A model generated the notes under the pieces. It made no database searches and was not told the DNA's origin. It saw only the letters and a list, made by a program, of their open reading frames with translations. 64,000 nt of DNA. Source: Gordionus sp. m RMFG-2023. Its lineage: Eukaryota; Nematomorpha; Gordioida; Chordodea; Parachordodidae. Positions 55,236 through 64,000 of the stretch are shown piece after piece (position 1 is the stretch's first letter; every line of letters starts with the position of its first letter). Both the position numbers and the translations under genes were made by a program. The stretch lies in assembly GCF_954871325.1 (NCBI RefSeq), contig NC_088775.1, forward strand, positions 54,537,561-54,601,560. Reading direction: 5' to 3'.

Positions 55236-55857
55236 GCTTTTCTAATAAAACAATGAATCTTTTATTTATATGAACCCTTGGCTAATAAGAATGGAATAGG
55301 TTCCCGCTATTTAGTCCTTCTGATTTAGATTCAAGCACCTCTATGAACAAGTATATCAGCATTTATTTTGATTAAAAATCATCCATAATAATTTTATCAT
55401 GTATATATGAAATATGATATTTCTATTTGAAATAAAATTATAACTGCAGTCATAACTGAAAATAAAAACATGGTATTTTTTACCGTATGTGATTTAAACC
55501 CACTTTTTAGGGTTGGCCTGGGCCGGTCTATGAATATCTATCTAAGTAAAAATTGGACCGTGACGAACAAATTATGTTTTTTTAAAAATATTTAAACAAT
55601 GGATTGATAACGAGAAAGGTTATAGAGACTAGATACTATTCAAAAATTAGAGCTTCTACCTCTTTTCTGCTATCTGCCTCATTATTCAAAATAAAACTAA
55701 TTTAACGAACGAAACAAGGTTAGCCCCTAACCTATAGAGTTATGAATTGAAATGAATTTAACAAAATGTTTTTCAACCCCAACATCGCTATCCTCCCCTC
55801 GCCCACCTTTGTGAACCTAAGCTTTAACGTTAATTGTTTCGCATGGCTTATATCAGG
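55236..55857. other. Unassigned AT-rich intron
   Basis: No gene, repeat or element recognised apart from TTAGGGTTGGCCTGGGCCGG near 55508, a possible transposon-end relic. Confidence 0.3.
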
Positions 55858-56063
55858 AGTATAGTCAGAGTTGGACAGGTCCTCCAGAAAAAAAATCTAG
55901 ATACAGATACAGATTCTTTATAAAAAAATGAATCTTAGATACAGATACTAGTATTTTTTCAATATCAAAAAAATACAAGATAAAAGATACTTGTATCTTT
56001 TCTAAATTAGAATATCTTAAATACAAGATACTTTTAAATTATCATTACCAATTAAATTAGAAT

Positions 56064-59000
56064 TGCCACAATTGGGTGTTTTTGGATTGTGAACTTAAGA
56101 ACCTAAATATAAAATAAAAATATAAACTAAATTTGATTCTTAATCTTTATTAAATAAATAAATAACTATAATCAATTACAAAGTGAAAAATATAATCAAA
56201 ATAAAAGAAAAATAAAATAAATATATAAAAATAAAATTAAAAATTATATGTAAAAGTAAAAATTAAAAAAAAGTCTTTCAAGCGAAAAAAAAAGTTCTTC
56301 ATCCCACTTGTTAAAACTCTTAAAGTATGAAAAAATCTACAATTATCACGCGTTTTTTTTCTCATATACATACTTAATAATTTTAATAAAACATTATTTT
56401 TATTTACAATTTGAATAAAGCATTTGTAACGCAAAAATACAACACCCTTCCACTTAAGTTAGACCCACCAATCAGCGAATGACCAACTTCTTTCGATTAC
56501 TTTACAGATCTGGTATCTCCACCAAATCTATTCTTAATCTTTAATGTCTTCTAATTTCTAACGACGGTTGTCTATTGATTCTTCACTTCTAAGGACTGTT
56601 TGTATTCGATTACAATCTGAAATTCTTGAATCCTTTTGTTTCTTGTCAACCCCTTGTAAACGATTATCTCTTGATCTCTATAGGCAATTGACGAACTCGA
56701 TTCACTTCGGTTTTCATGATTCCCTATAAATTTTTCTAGTCTCTTTTTAATTATATTTCGTTTTAACCTTGGTAAATTATCCTAGTCTTTGCTTTTTTCT
56801 AACGGTTTCTAGTAATTAATGATTAGCATATTATCTGGTAAACGATGACGACTTTTGTTAACGATTGTAGCTTGACAGCATTGACCACTTACTAGTCGCC
56901 TATTTCTAACGTTCTTTTATGTTAACCGATTGGCTCTTTAACTCTGTCACGCTTCACGATAATTTGTCTGCTATTAACGATTTTTTCCCAGAATTCTGGT
57001 CTCTATGATCATCAACTTTCGTATCTTAGACTAAAGTTTCCTTCAACAATTGGCGATATTAATAAGCTATTAACGATTGCAGCATGAACGTCTCGAAAAT
57101 TTGTTCTATCTAGTTTCTTGTTTAAAATGTTCTCTAATTTTCTGCGATTACTATTGTTTCCACGAATTCTCGTCTTTAAGGTCGTCGATTTTCGTATCTT
57201 AGACTAGAGTTTCAGTCACCTTGCTATATTGGTCAGCGATTAACGATTGCATCTCGAACGTATTGACCCTTTGTTCTATCTAGTCGCTTGTCTTTGAAGT
57301 TCTAGGCATCTAATTCTTGTAACCGTATAGATCTTACGACAGTTCCTAGTTATCGACTTTGTCTTTATTCTCACTTGATCTTGGTCTCACCGTTTCAGAT
57401 CGCATCTAATCTACTTCGACCTAAAATAATCTATTTAACCCTTTATAACTTCTGAAATATTTTATCCCTTTTTCTTACATTTATTCTCAAATTTGAACTA
57501 CACCGAATATATCATATGTCCACATCGTCTTAAGGTTATCGCCTCTAATCTAATTTTTCCTTACATAATCTATTAAATAGCTTAATTTCTATATACTTCT
57601 TTTTTTTTCTCTAAATTAAATCTTAAAACTATAATACATAATCAAAATACGCTAAATTAATTATACTATTATGTCAAATTCTATCACCCCTCTACCCTCA
57701 ATGAAGCCCAACTCTATATCTTCCTTGAGCCCTTTGTAGGTAATCGTCCTTTAGCTATCAATCCACATCTTTGTCAAACATGTTTATCTACCGTTGAATC
57801 TATATCTAAAATTCTCTTGAATATCTGGAATCTAAAAAAACTTAGCTCTAAATTTTTATTCAATAAAAATCTTGTCTTGTGGTACACACCTGTTCTTTAA
57901 AGAAAAATAAAATATTTATTTCTTTTCTTCTTTATGTGGTTCACGACCATTGTTCAAAAACAACTGGAATAATTATCTTTTTTATTCTTTTTCACCCACT
58001 GACTTATCTTCTCGCAAGTCTCGTTGTTTCTCAACATACCAAAATTATGATTCTCATAACTCTCGCAGACTTGTTAAAAAACAAATCAATTATGTCTATC
58101 ATCAATTTCATTCCATCAGAAATTATAATTCTCATAATTGTGTCTATCATCAATTTGTTCCTTAATAAATTATGATTCTCACAATTATGTCTATCATCAA
58201 TTCTAAAACACAAAATTATGATTCTCTAATTCTAGCACAACTTGTTTAAAAAAAACGTACTTTTTATTTCACAATTATATATCAGTATATTACACTAAAA
58301 TTCTTCTTTTAAAAAACATCTTGAATTCTACCTTTTTTTTATCAAAAAAAAGTCTTTTTTCGAAGTATTTCATATCCATATCATTATTAAAAATAATTAT
58401 TTCTTCATTCTGCACGATATTTTCTTCTATCTAAAACCAATTAAAACAATTTAAAATAAATCTCATCATTTCTTTTTTAGTATTTCTCTATCTTTTTACT
58501 ATTAGAATAACGTTTTCTAATTGCCTTAAAATCTTATTTGATTCAAAAAATAAAAATCCGATCTCCAATTTAGCTCGATTGCGGCATAAATTTTCTAATG
58601 ACGAAAGCCGTTTCTCTTTATGAAGATTTTTGGTTAATCTACAACCTAATATTATACTACATTCACATATCAAATCCTTGAGGCTGTTTTATCTCTCGCA
58701 GCCCTTAAAATAAAAGTTAAACGTAAATCTTCAATAAGAATTTAATTACAACATCAACTATTTTCTAACAATAAATTTATATTCTAATCTTATTCGCCGA
58801 ATTTTAATATTATTATATCTTAGCAATATAAATTGATCACTAGAAATAACTATGACAAAGAAAAAGAAACATAAATTGCAAAGATTAAAATTAAATAAAT
58901 AATTTTATATTCTAAAATATCATAGTCTCTATTAGTTTCAAAATTCAAATAGTTTTAGTTTACCAGTAACTTCTAAATTTAAAATTCCTAATTATCACCT

Positions 59001-59757
59001 TTAAATAACTAAACACAAACTTCTTTATCTTATCTACTATGAATGCTACCTTTATAATTCTTTGTTTTTAATTTTAGATTTTATATTCCTACAGTAACAT
59101 AATCTTATCAAAATAATTTTTCTTTTTCAACCTACATCAAATAAATCTAAATCTCTTTTTTATCCAATTTTTATTTTAAAAGATAAATTTTCTTCTTTTT
59201 AGAATATTTCTCTAAATATTTTTCCTACTTTTATTTACATATTTTTCTTACGTTCTTCTGGATTTTTTTTTTATTAGAATACAGTTTGACTCGTCTCCTT
59301 GTCCCGCCGTATATATTGATTTGCATTAGACTGAAAAGTTGTAATTGCCCTGGCACCTCCACTCTCCAACATCATTGTCACAATTGGGTGTTTTTGGATT
59401 GTGAACTTAAGAACCTAAATAAAAAATAAAAATATATACTAAATATGATTCTTAATCTTTATTAAATAAATAACTATAATCAATTACAAAGTGAAAAACA
59501 TAATCAAAATAAAAGAAAAATGAAATTAATATATAAAAATAAAATTAAAAATTATATGTAAAAGTAAAAATTAAGCGAAAAAAGTTCTTCATCCCACTTG
59601 TTAAAACTCCTAAATTATGAAAAAATCTACAATTATTACGCGTTTTTTTCTCATTTACATAGACGGGGATCTAAATAATAACTTAATAATTTTAATAAAA
59701 CATAATTTTTGTTTACAATTTGAAAAATGGATTTTTTTGTAACGCAAAAATGCAACA
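56064..59757 (-). mobile_element. Non-coding LTR element (LARD-like), minus orientation
   Basis: LTRs 56064-56444 and 59376-59757 share TG(C/T)CACAATTGGGTG at one edge and GCAACA or ACAACA at the other. The 5-bp duplication AGAAT lies at 56059-56063 and 59758-59762. Reading minus, AAGTGGAAGGG directly before TGTTGTATTTTTGCG is a good polypurine tract, which sets the orientation. The 2.9-kb interior is pyrimidine-rich on the plus strand and has no recognisable gag or pol. It contains degenerate units with TTAACGATTGCA and TTCGTATCTTAGACTA (about 56860-57300, period near 185 bp) and an ATTATGATTCTCA/TGTCTATCATCAATT tandem (about 57990-58220, roughly 56 bp). LTRs are similar with several indels; moderate age. 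Structurally whole, non-autonomous. Confidence 0.9.
56860..58220. repeat. Internal tandem repeats of the LARD-like element
   Basis: Two zones. At 56860-57300 degenerate units share AACGATTGCA, a GTTCTATCTAGT block, and GATTTTCGTATCTTAGACTA. At 57990-58220 about four units share ATTATGATTCTCA and ATGTCTATCATCAATT. None reads open across the unit in any frame, so a structural or packaging role is more likely than a protein repeat. Confidence 0.6.
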
Positions 59758-59762
59758 AGAAT

Positions 59763-60939
59763 AGTTTATAAAATACAGTTTTTATTATTTATTTGTGAAG
59801 AACATAGCATACACATATAAGAATGAATATTTGCAATAATTAATAAAATATTTATTAATGAATTAATTATGATAACCAGGGATTTTAATATTAGTTTTTG
59901 CCCATAAATAAACAAGGAAGGGAGAGTAGTATATTTAATGGGAAAAATTTGCAAATACGAAAAAAAAATTAAATCAAATGATTTATTAGAATTTGCAGGT
60001 TATTTTCTGTGTTGTTTTAAATATAGCTTATATTCGGAGTATAAGGCTAAATGGCATCTCTAAAAAAAATATACTAGTTTTATTTTATCATTATCTTTAA
60101 TAAGTATTTATCATTACTTGTTTGTGATATTATATATTTTTTAAATTTGTTTATTTTCTAATATGACTTATTAATTCTTGCGTTTGTAATATCATATATA
60201 TAAATATAATTTAAATCTCTTTTCAAATTTTTTTTATATATTTCTTGCAAAATCATTAATTATATATAAAAAATATGAAAATAATGTACAACATTATATT
60301 AGAATTATTAAATACATAACAATTTTCTTTAATGCATTTTAAATTGATTAAATTTTGTAAATAAATACTGAAATGTAATTTTACTTATATCATAAATAAA
60401 TAAAAGTAACTAATAAAGATAAATTCTACCTTATTATAATTATTTTATGACGGGTTGAGGGGTAATTAGTTAGTTTTTCTCCTACTTTTATTATAGTTAT
60501 TACTTGTTATTTGAAAATAATATTTTTTTATTCTTTATAACCCCCTCCCCCCTTATCATACACACAAACTAAATAATTACCCTTCAACACCGTCAGCTAG
60601 TTATGGTAAGGAAAAATTTTAAAAATATCAGCTATTAATTAATATATATATAATTAATACTTTAAATTTGATTATATTCAAGTTGGTGCATGCCTAAAGC
60701 ATACGCCTTTGAAAACGGGAGGTTTGTGGTTCGACTCTCGTAGATAGCAAAAAATCAACATTACATTATATAGTCTCCTTAAATTTTAAATACATTAGGG
60801 AGATACGAAAACGATCGTGTTTTGATTATGGAGATTATATATATTAGATGAGCCTTTTAAAATTATCAAATGTTATAAATTGCAGCTTAAACATTTCCTC
60901 TAATAAGAACTTGCTAAAATAATTATATATAAAATATAT
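59763..60939. other. Interior of the large hAT, no gene
   Basis: AT-rich, non-coding, with a tRNA-like relic near 60680-60750 (see rejected items). Confidence 0.4.
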
Positions 60940-61696
60940 TAGGGATGTGCCGATATTTTTTATCGGATCGGGCCGATTTCACCCATTTATCGGTTATCAG
61001 CCAATATTATAAAATTTGATCCGATATAAAATGGCTTCTTTAACAAAAATAAAATTTTTAAAAAAAGTTATATCTAATATCATTTATTTTTATTCATAAA
61101 ATCTAAATCCATTTTTATGTATATTTTTTTAATAATAATAATTAATAAACATTCTGCCATATTGTTATTTTTTTTGCGCATTATGTTTATAAAAGTGTGC
61201 GATATTCTCGTCAGAATCTGTTTTTAGTTAAGCTGGTGATATTGACAGTTACTTTCGCCGCAAGCTGACCTCTGATAAATTGGAAATATTGGTATTTCTA
61301 AAAAGAAATCTTCGATATATTAATGTTAAATATTATTTTAAATATTATTTTAAATATTTATTTCAAATTTCATAATATAATTTATGTATATAGATTAATG
61401 TTATTACTTATTATATAAAAGTGATTTAACAATAAAAATATTTTATATACTTTTAGAATTGCAATTGAATTGAATATAAACTATAACTGATCATTATAAT
61501 ATATTTAAATGACATAAGTTATGGTATAGTTAAATTATAGATGTTATACTAATAAAAAGTGTATTAAAAATTAAAACCATTGGTATCTTTACAGAATACG
61601 AAATTAGATATGATATAGGATCGGTAATCGGCCGATATCAATTTAATAACGGGAATATCGAATCAGCCTCCAAAAAGCAGTATCGATACACCCCTA
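60940..61696. mobile_element. hAT-like non-coding element with ATCGG ends
   Basis: 757 bp. Ends TAGGGATGTGCCGATA and (inverted) TAGGGGTGTATCGATAC; the flanks AAATATAT and AAAAATAT match at 7 of 8 positions as a worn duplication. Subterminal ATCGG/CCGAT motifs are iterated (TTATCGGATCGGGCCGAT, TCGGTAATCGGCCGAT). No coding piece. The TAGGG.TGTGC terminus is typical of Ac-like hATs. Confidence 0.8.
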
Positions 61697-61800
61697 AAAA
61701 ATATATATCCAAAATGATTTTAATTTGATAATCAACCATCTTCTATAAAAATTTTTAATAACAATTATCTAAGAGGGACTTAAGTATAGGTATTATTATG

Positions 61801-62040
61801 TTAATTATTATAAAATAAAAATGTATAATATACTTTAATATGTTTAACAAAGTTTGTAGAGGAGTTTGTTGAACCTTTAATAACTTTTTTACTTGTGCAA
61901 ATTTGACATTCAGCTTGTACCTTGTTCTTTTTCACATGAATTACTTTATAAAATTTTCCATCTAGAATTTTAAGATTCGGATTTGATTCAGGAGAACCTA
62001 TCTCCATAATCTCATCTTCACTACTATGATTGTTAAACAT
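61801..62040 (-). pseudogene. BED zinc-finger fragment
   Basis: About 79 codons. KFYKVIHVKKNKVQAECQIC, then KVIKGSTNSSTNFVKHIK. The C..C...H spacing and the KGS.NS..NF.KH tail are those of BED fingers at the N-terminus of hAT transposases, the DNA-binding part. An acidic start (NNHSSEDEIMEIGSPES) precedes it. After the histidines the frame runs into intron-like or non-homologous sequence, so only the finger exon survives. It lies in the minus-sense N-terminal position of the element at 55866-62447. Confidence 0.75.
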
Positions 62041-62455
62041 TCTACTAATTAAAAAATATTACATATAAAATATATCCTTCTCTTATTTAGTTTTGGTGTT
62101 GTTATTTTTAATCTATCTATCTTTGTGACCTGTAAAATTTCCAACTAATTTTGGTTATCAATATATTTAAAATATAACGGGAAAAAATAAAAAAAATAAT
62201 ACAAGATTTCACGAAGAAAATAAAGTTACATTGTGTGATATGTAAATGTTTTAAACATGAATATTAAAAAGAATCTGTATCTGTGTCTTTTTAAAGAAAA
62301 TGAAAAAGATACAAGATTCTTTTCAAAATAAAGGATCTTAGATACAGATACTAGTATCTTATTAAAAATGTCAATAAGATACTGAGTACATGATATAAAA
62401 GGATCTTGTATCTTAGATACAAGCATTCGCGGTATTGCCCAACTCTGAGTATAGT

Positions 62456-64000
62456 TGAGTAATGGCTAACTAATTCAGATCAATCTGTAGGCCCATGCCT
62501 GATAAAATCTGTTAAGATTAAGGCGTTTTAATTTATATAAATTTATCTAAAATCGGAGCTTCTATATTTTAAGAAAAACTCCTATACTAAAGTTTACCGA
62601 GTTTTTAGCCGACTAAAAATTGGCGAAAGCCGATGAAAATTAAGCATTTTCCCTAATATAATCAGGAGTACAAACCAAATACCTAAAAAATATTTAGACA
62701 TTTTCAAATATTGCGCTTTTAATTTTGTTGCCTAGAAGATTCATTTTTGCTTCAAAGGTGTTCTTTTATAATTGGATCATAATCCGATAAGTTTAACAAT
62801 CTTTAGAAAAACTACCTATTATTGGGTGCATAGATTATATCAATGCATTTGCCGATTATTTGCCCATTAACTGGTTTTGATAAGTGGCGGTGCAATTATT
62901 AATAGAAATGAGTGCCCAATTCGAATTAATTAAATCATTTTTGTCATAACTTAAAAATTTTATAGATTTATGCTCTGGAATAGCAATGTATAAAAATCCA
63001 AAAAACAATCATGGGATAGTGAGTAAACATATAAATGTTATTAATAATATTTGGTAACCACCACTTCTTAATTTTGGTAAAATATCAAAATCTAACATTT
63101 CCGAAAATCCACACTTATTACTCAAGGTTGAATTCAATTTACAAATTTATTCCATATATAATTATTAATGATGGAAAAATTGTGAGTAGGTGAAATGATA
63201 TTTACCCAATAAATTATCTCATATAGATAGTTAGTTTTTAAAATATTGTTAATTCTTTGCGAGCCTATTTATTTTTTTCATGTCCCGCCCATTTATATTA
63301 TCATAAAGATGTACCCTTTTTGATCACATTTTAGAGAGATGGGGTTTTCCCCATAAATTCTGTTGCAGGTTTTTAGGCTCACTTATAGCCTTTTATTTCA
63401 TTACGAAACAATACCGATAACTATAAAGTAGAGCTTAGTTTTTCTCGACTAGTTAATCAAAACTTTTCTTCGTTTAACAATAACACATGATAGTCAATAG
63501 TTGTCCAAAAACTTCTATAAATGATTTGCTTATATCATAAATATCTAAAAATTAAATAGAAAACGTCAAAATGAAATTGGGAATTTTTTTATAAATATTT
63601 GTTAATATCAATTGATTCACTGTTTTGTTGCTTAAAAAAATTTAATTCATATTTTCTTCATGGAAAACTGTATTTAAAAAATTCTAGCGGGGGGGGCCAC
63701 TACGCCTAGTGTTATTTGCTTGGTCGTAAAATTTCCAATTTGGTGCTCAGGACTGCACTGAGCACAGACCCGGAACAAAAACTCATTTATTTTTAATTAC
63801 TTTTTATTGAACTTATGAAAGTATATATGTTCAATATAGGTATCAATCGAGAGCTAATTAAAGATCTATTTATTATAAGAACAAGCGTTTCCTCTCGATG
63901 TAGGGCTTGGGGGTTCAGGAATATTTATATCTTGTGTGTAATCATATTTATTATTCTAATTGAGCAAGTTTAGGTCTTAAACCTCTATTAAACCGTGTAA
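62456..64000. other. Unassigned intron or flank
   Basis: No gene recognised. Minus-strand text near 62950-62800 (THF...HRHLSKPVNGQIIGKCIDII) is faintly integrase-like but too weak to call. A GTGCTCAG/CTGAGCAC hairpin lies at about 63740-63762, next to a GGGGGGGCC run at 63690. Confidence 0.3.

Larger units (their letters stand above)
55866..62447 (-). mobile_element. Large hAT with AGATAC-rich ends and BED finger, two nested elements
   Basis: Ends CAGAGTTGGACAGG and (inverted) CAGAGTTGGGCAATACC, with the perfect 8-bp duplication AGTATAGT at 55858-55865 and 62448-62455. Both subterminal regions (55895-56040 and 62265-62430) repeat AGATACAAGAT/ATCTTGTATC-type units in both orientations. The only recognised own coding is a BED finger at 62040-61801 (minus). 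Nested inside are an LTR element (56064-59757) and a 757-bp hAT-like element (60940-61696). Without them it is about 2.1 kb. Non-autonomous derivative. Confidence 0.92.
52293..64000 (+). other. OSGEP: OSGEP intron 5 (inferred), at least 11.7 kb
   Basis: Follows exon 5 to the window end without recognisable OSGEP exons. It holds two clear hAT elements, a nested LTR element, a third small hAT-like element and AT-rich filler. The alternative is that the gene is truncated here. Confidence 0.55.

Noticed and set aside
57879-58213. Open stretches of 60-98 codons on both strands
   Set aside because: They lie in a tandem-repeated AT-rich zone of the non-coding LTR element and show no family signature.
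60680-60750. tRNA-like stretch with AGTTGGT (A-box-like) and GGTTCGACTCT (B-box-like) and a possible TGA anticodon
   Set aside because: The anticodon, T and acceptor stems do not pair, so it is at best a decayed tRNA or tRNA-derived relic.
62800-62960. Faint integrase-like text on the minus strand (HRHLSKPVNGQIIGKCIDII)
   Set aside because: Too short and interrupted, with no zinc-binding region or core motifs around it; needs a profile search.

Overview
The window is very AT-rich eukaryotic DNA, almost certainly nuclear, and consists largely of transposable elements built around one recognisable host gene. That gene encodes OSGEP/Kae1, the catalytic subunit of the KEOPS complex that makes the t6A base of tRNA. 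It has GT-AG introns. The organism cannot be named from the sequence. hAT transposons with BED, TTF/ZMYM1-like and DUF659 transposases, metazoan-style Ty3/gypsy elements and an animal- or fungal-like OSGEP fit an AT-rich, repeat-rich animal or an early-diverging fungus. No prokaryotic operon, CRISPR array or rRNA was seen.

Layout. 1-2660 is a satellite array (period about 105-119 bp). 2661-7838 holds fragments of two hAT transposons and one gypsy element. 7942-13766 is a full-length gypsy element with 5-bp target duplications, and its 3' LTR is split by a hAT insertion. OSGEP starts only 61 bp after that LTR, at 13828. Exons 1-3 (13828-14483) are compact, with a 36-bp first intron. Intron 3 then runs about 37 kb (14484-51656) and is packed with elements. 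These are a gypsy element with a hAT inserted beside its 5' LTR (15726-23264), a LINE tail, a hAT with CGGTTC-rich ends (24402-26442), a gypsy fragment, a hAT with CCGGGCC-rich ends (31792-33655), several older hAT relics, and a deep nest at 37659-50978. Exons 4 and 5 follow at 51657-52292. The last coding part of OSGEP is not in the window. The remainder, to 64000, is read as intron 5, with further hAT and LTR elements (52764-53622, and 55866-62447 containing two more).

The most unusual structure is the element at 38988-48405. It is a 9.4-kb hAT-like element without a recognised gene of its own, with CAACACTA/TAGTGTTG ends and an 8-bp duplication (CTTCCAAT). Its long inverted arms carry tandem arrays of a satellite related to the one at 1-2660. 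It sits inside an older DUF659-type hAT and is itself interrupted by a nearly complete intron-bearing hAT (39083-42049) and by a non-coding LTR element (44494-47423). A 206-bp MITE with the same kind of ends lies 253 bp away. This suggests that a DNA transposon carries or seeds satellite DNA in this genome.

A second pattern is that most hAT families here have their own short GC-rich motif iterated in their subterminal regions (CGGTTC, CCGGGCC, GAACCC, GCCGCC, ATCGG). These motifs stand out against the AT-rich background and may be transposase-binding arrays. Boundaries supported by target-site duplications are reliable. Boundaries of older relics are approximate, and family calls rest on motif recognition by eye without database searches.
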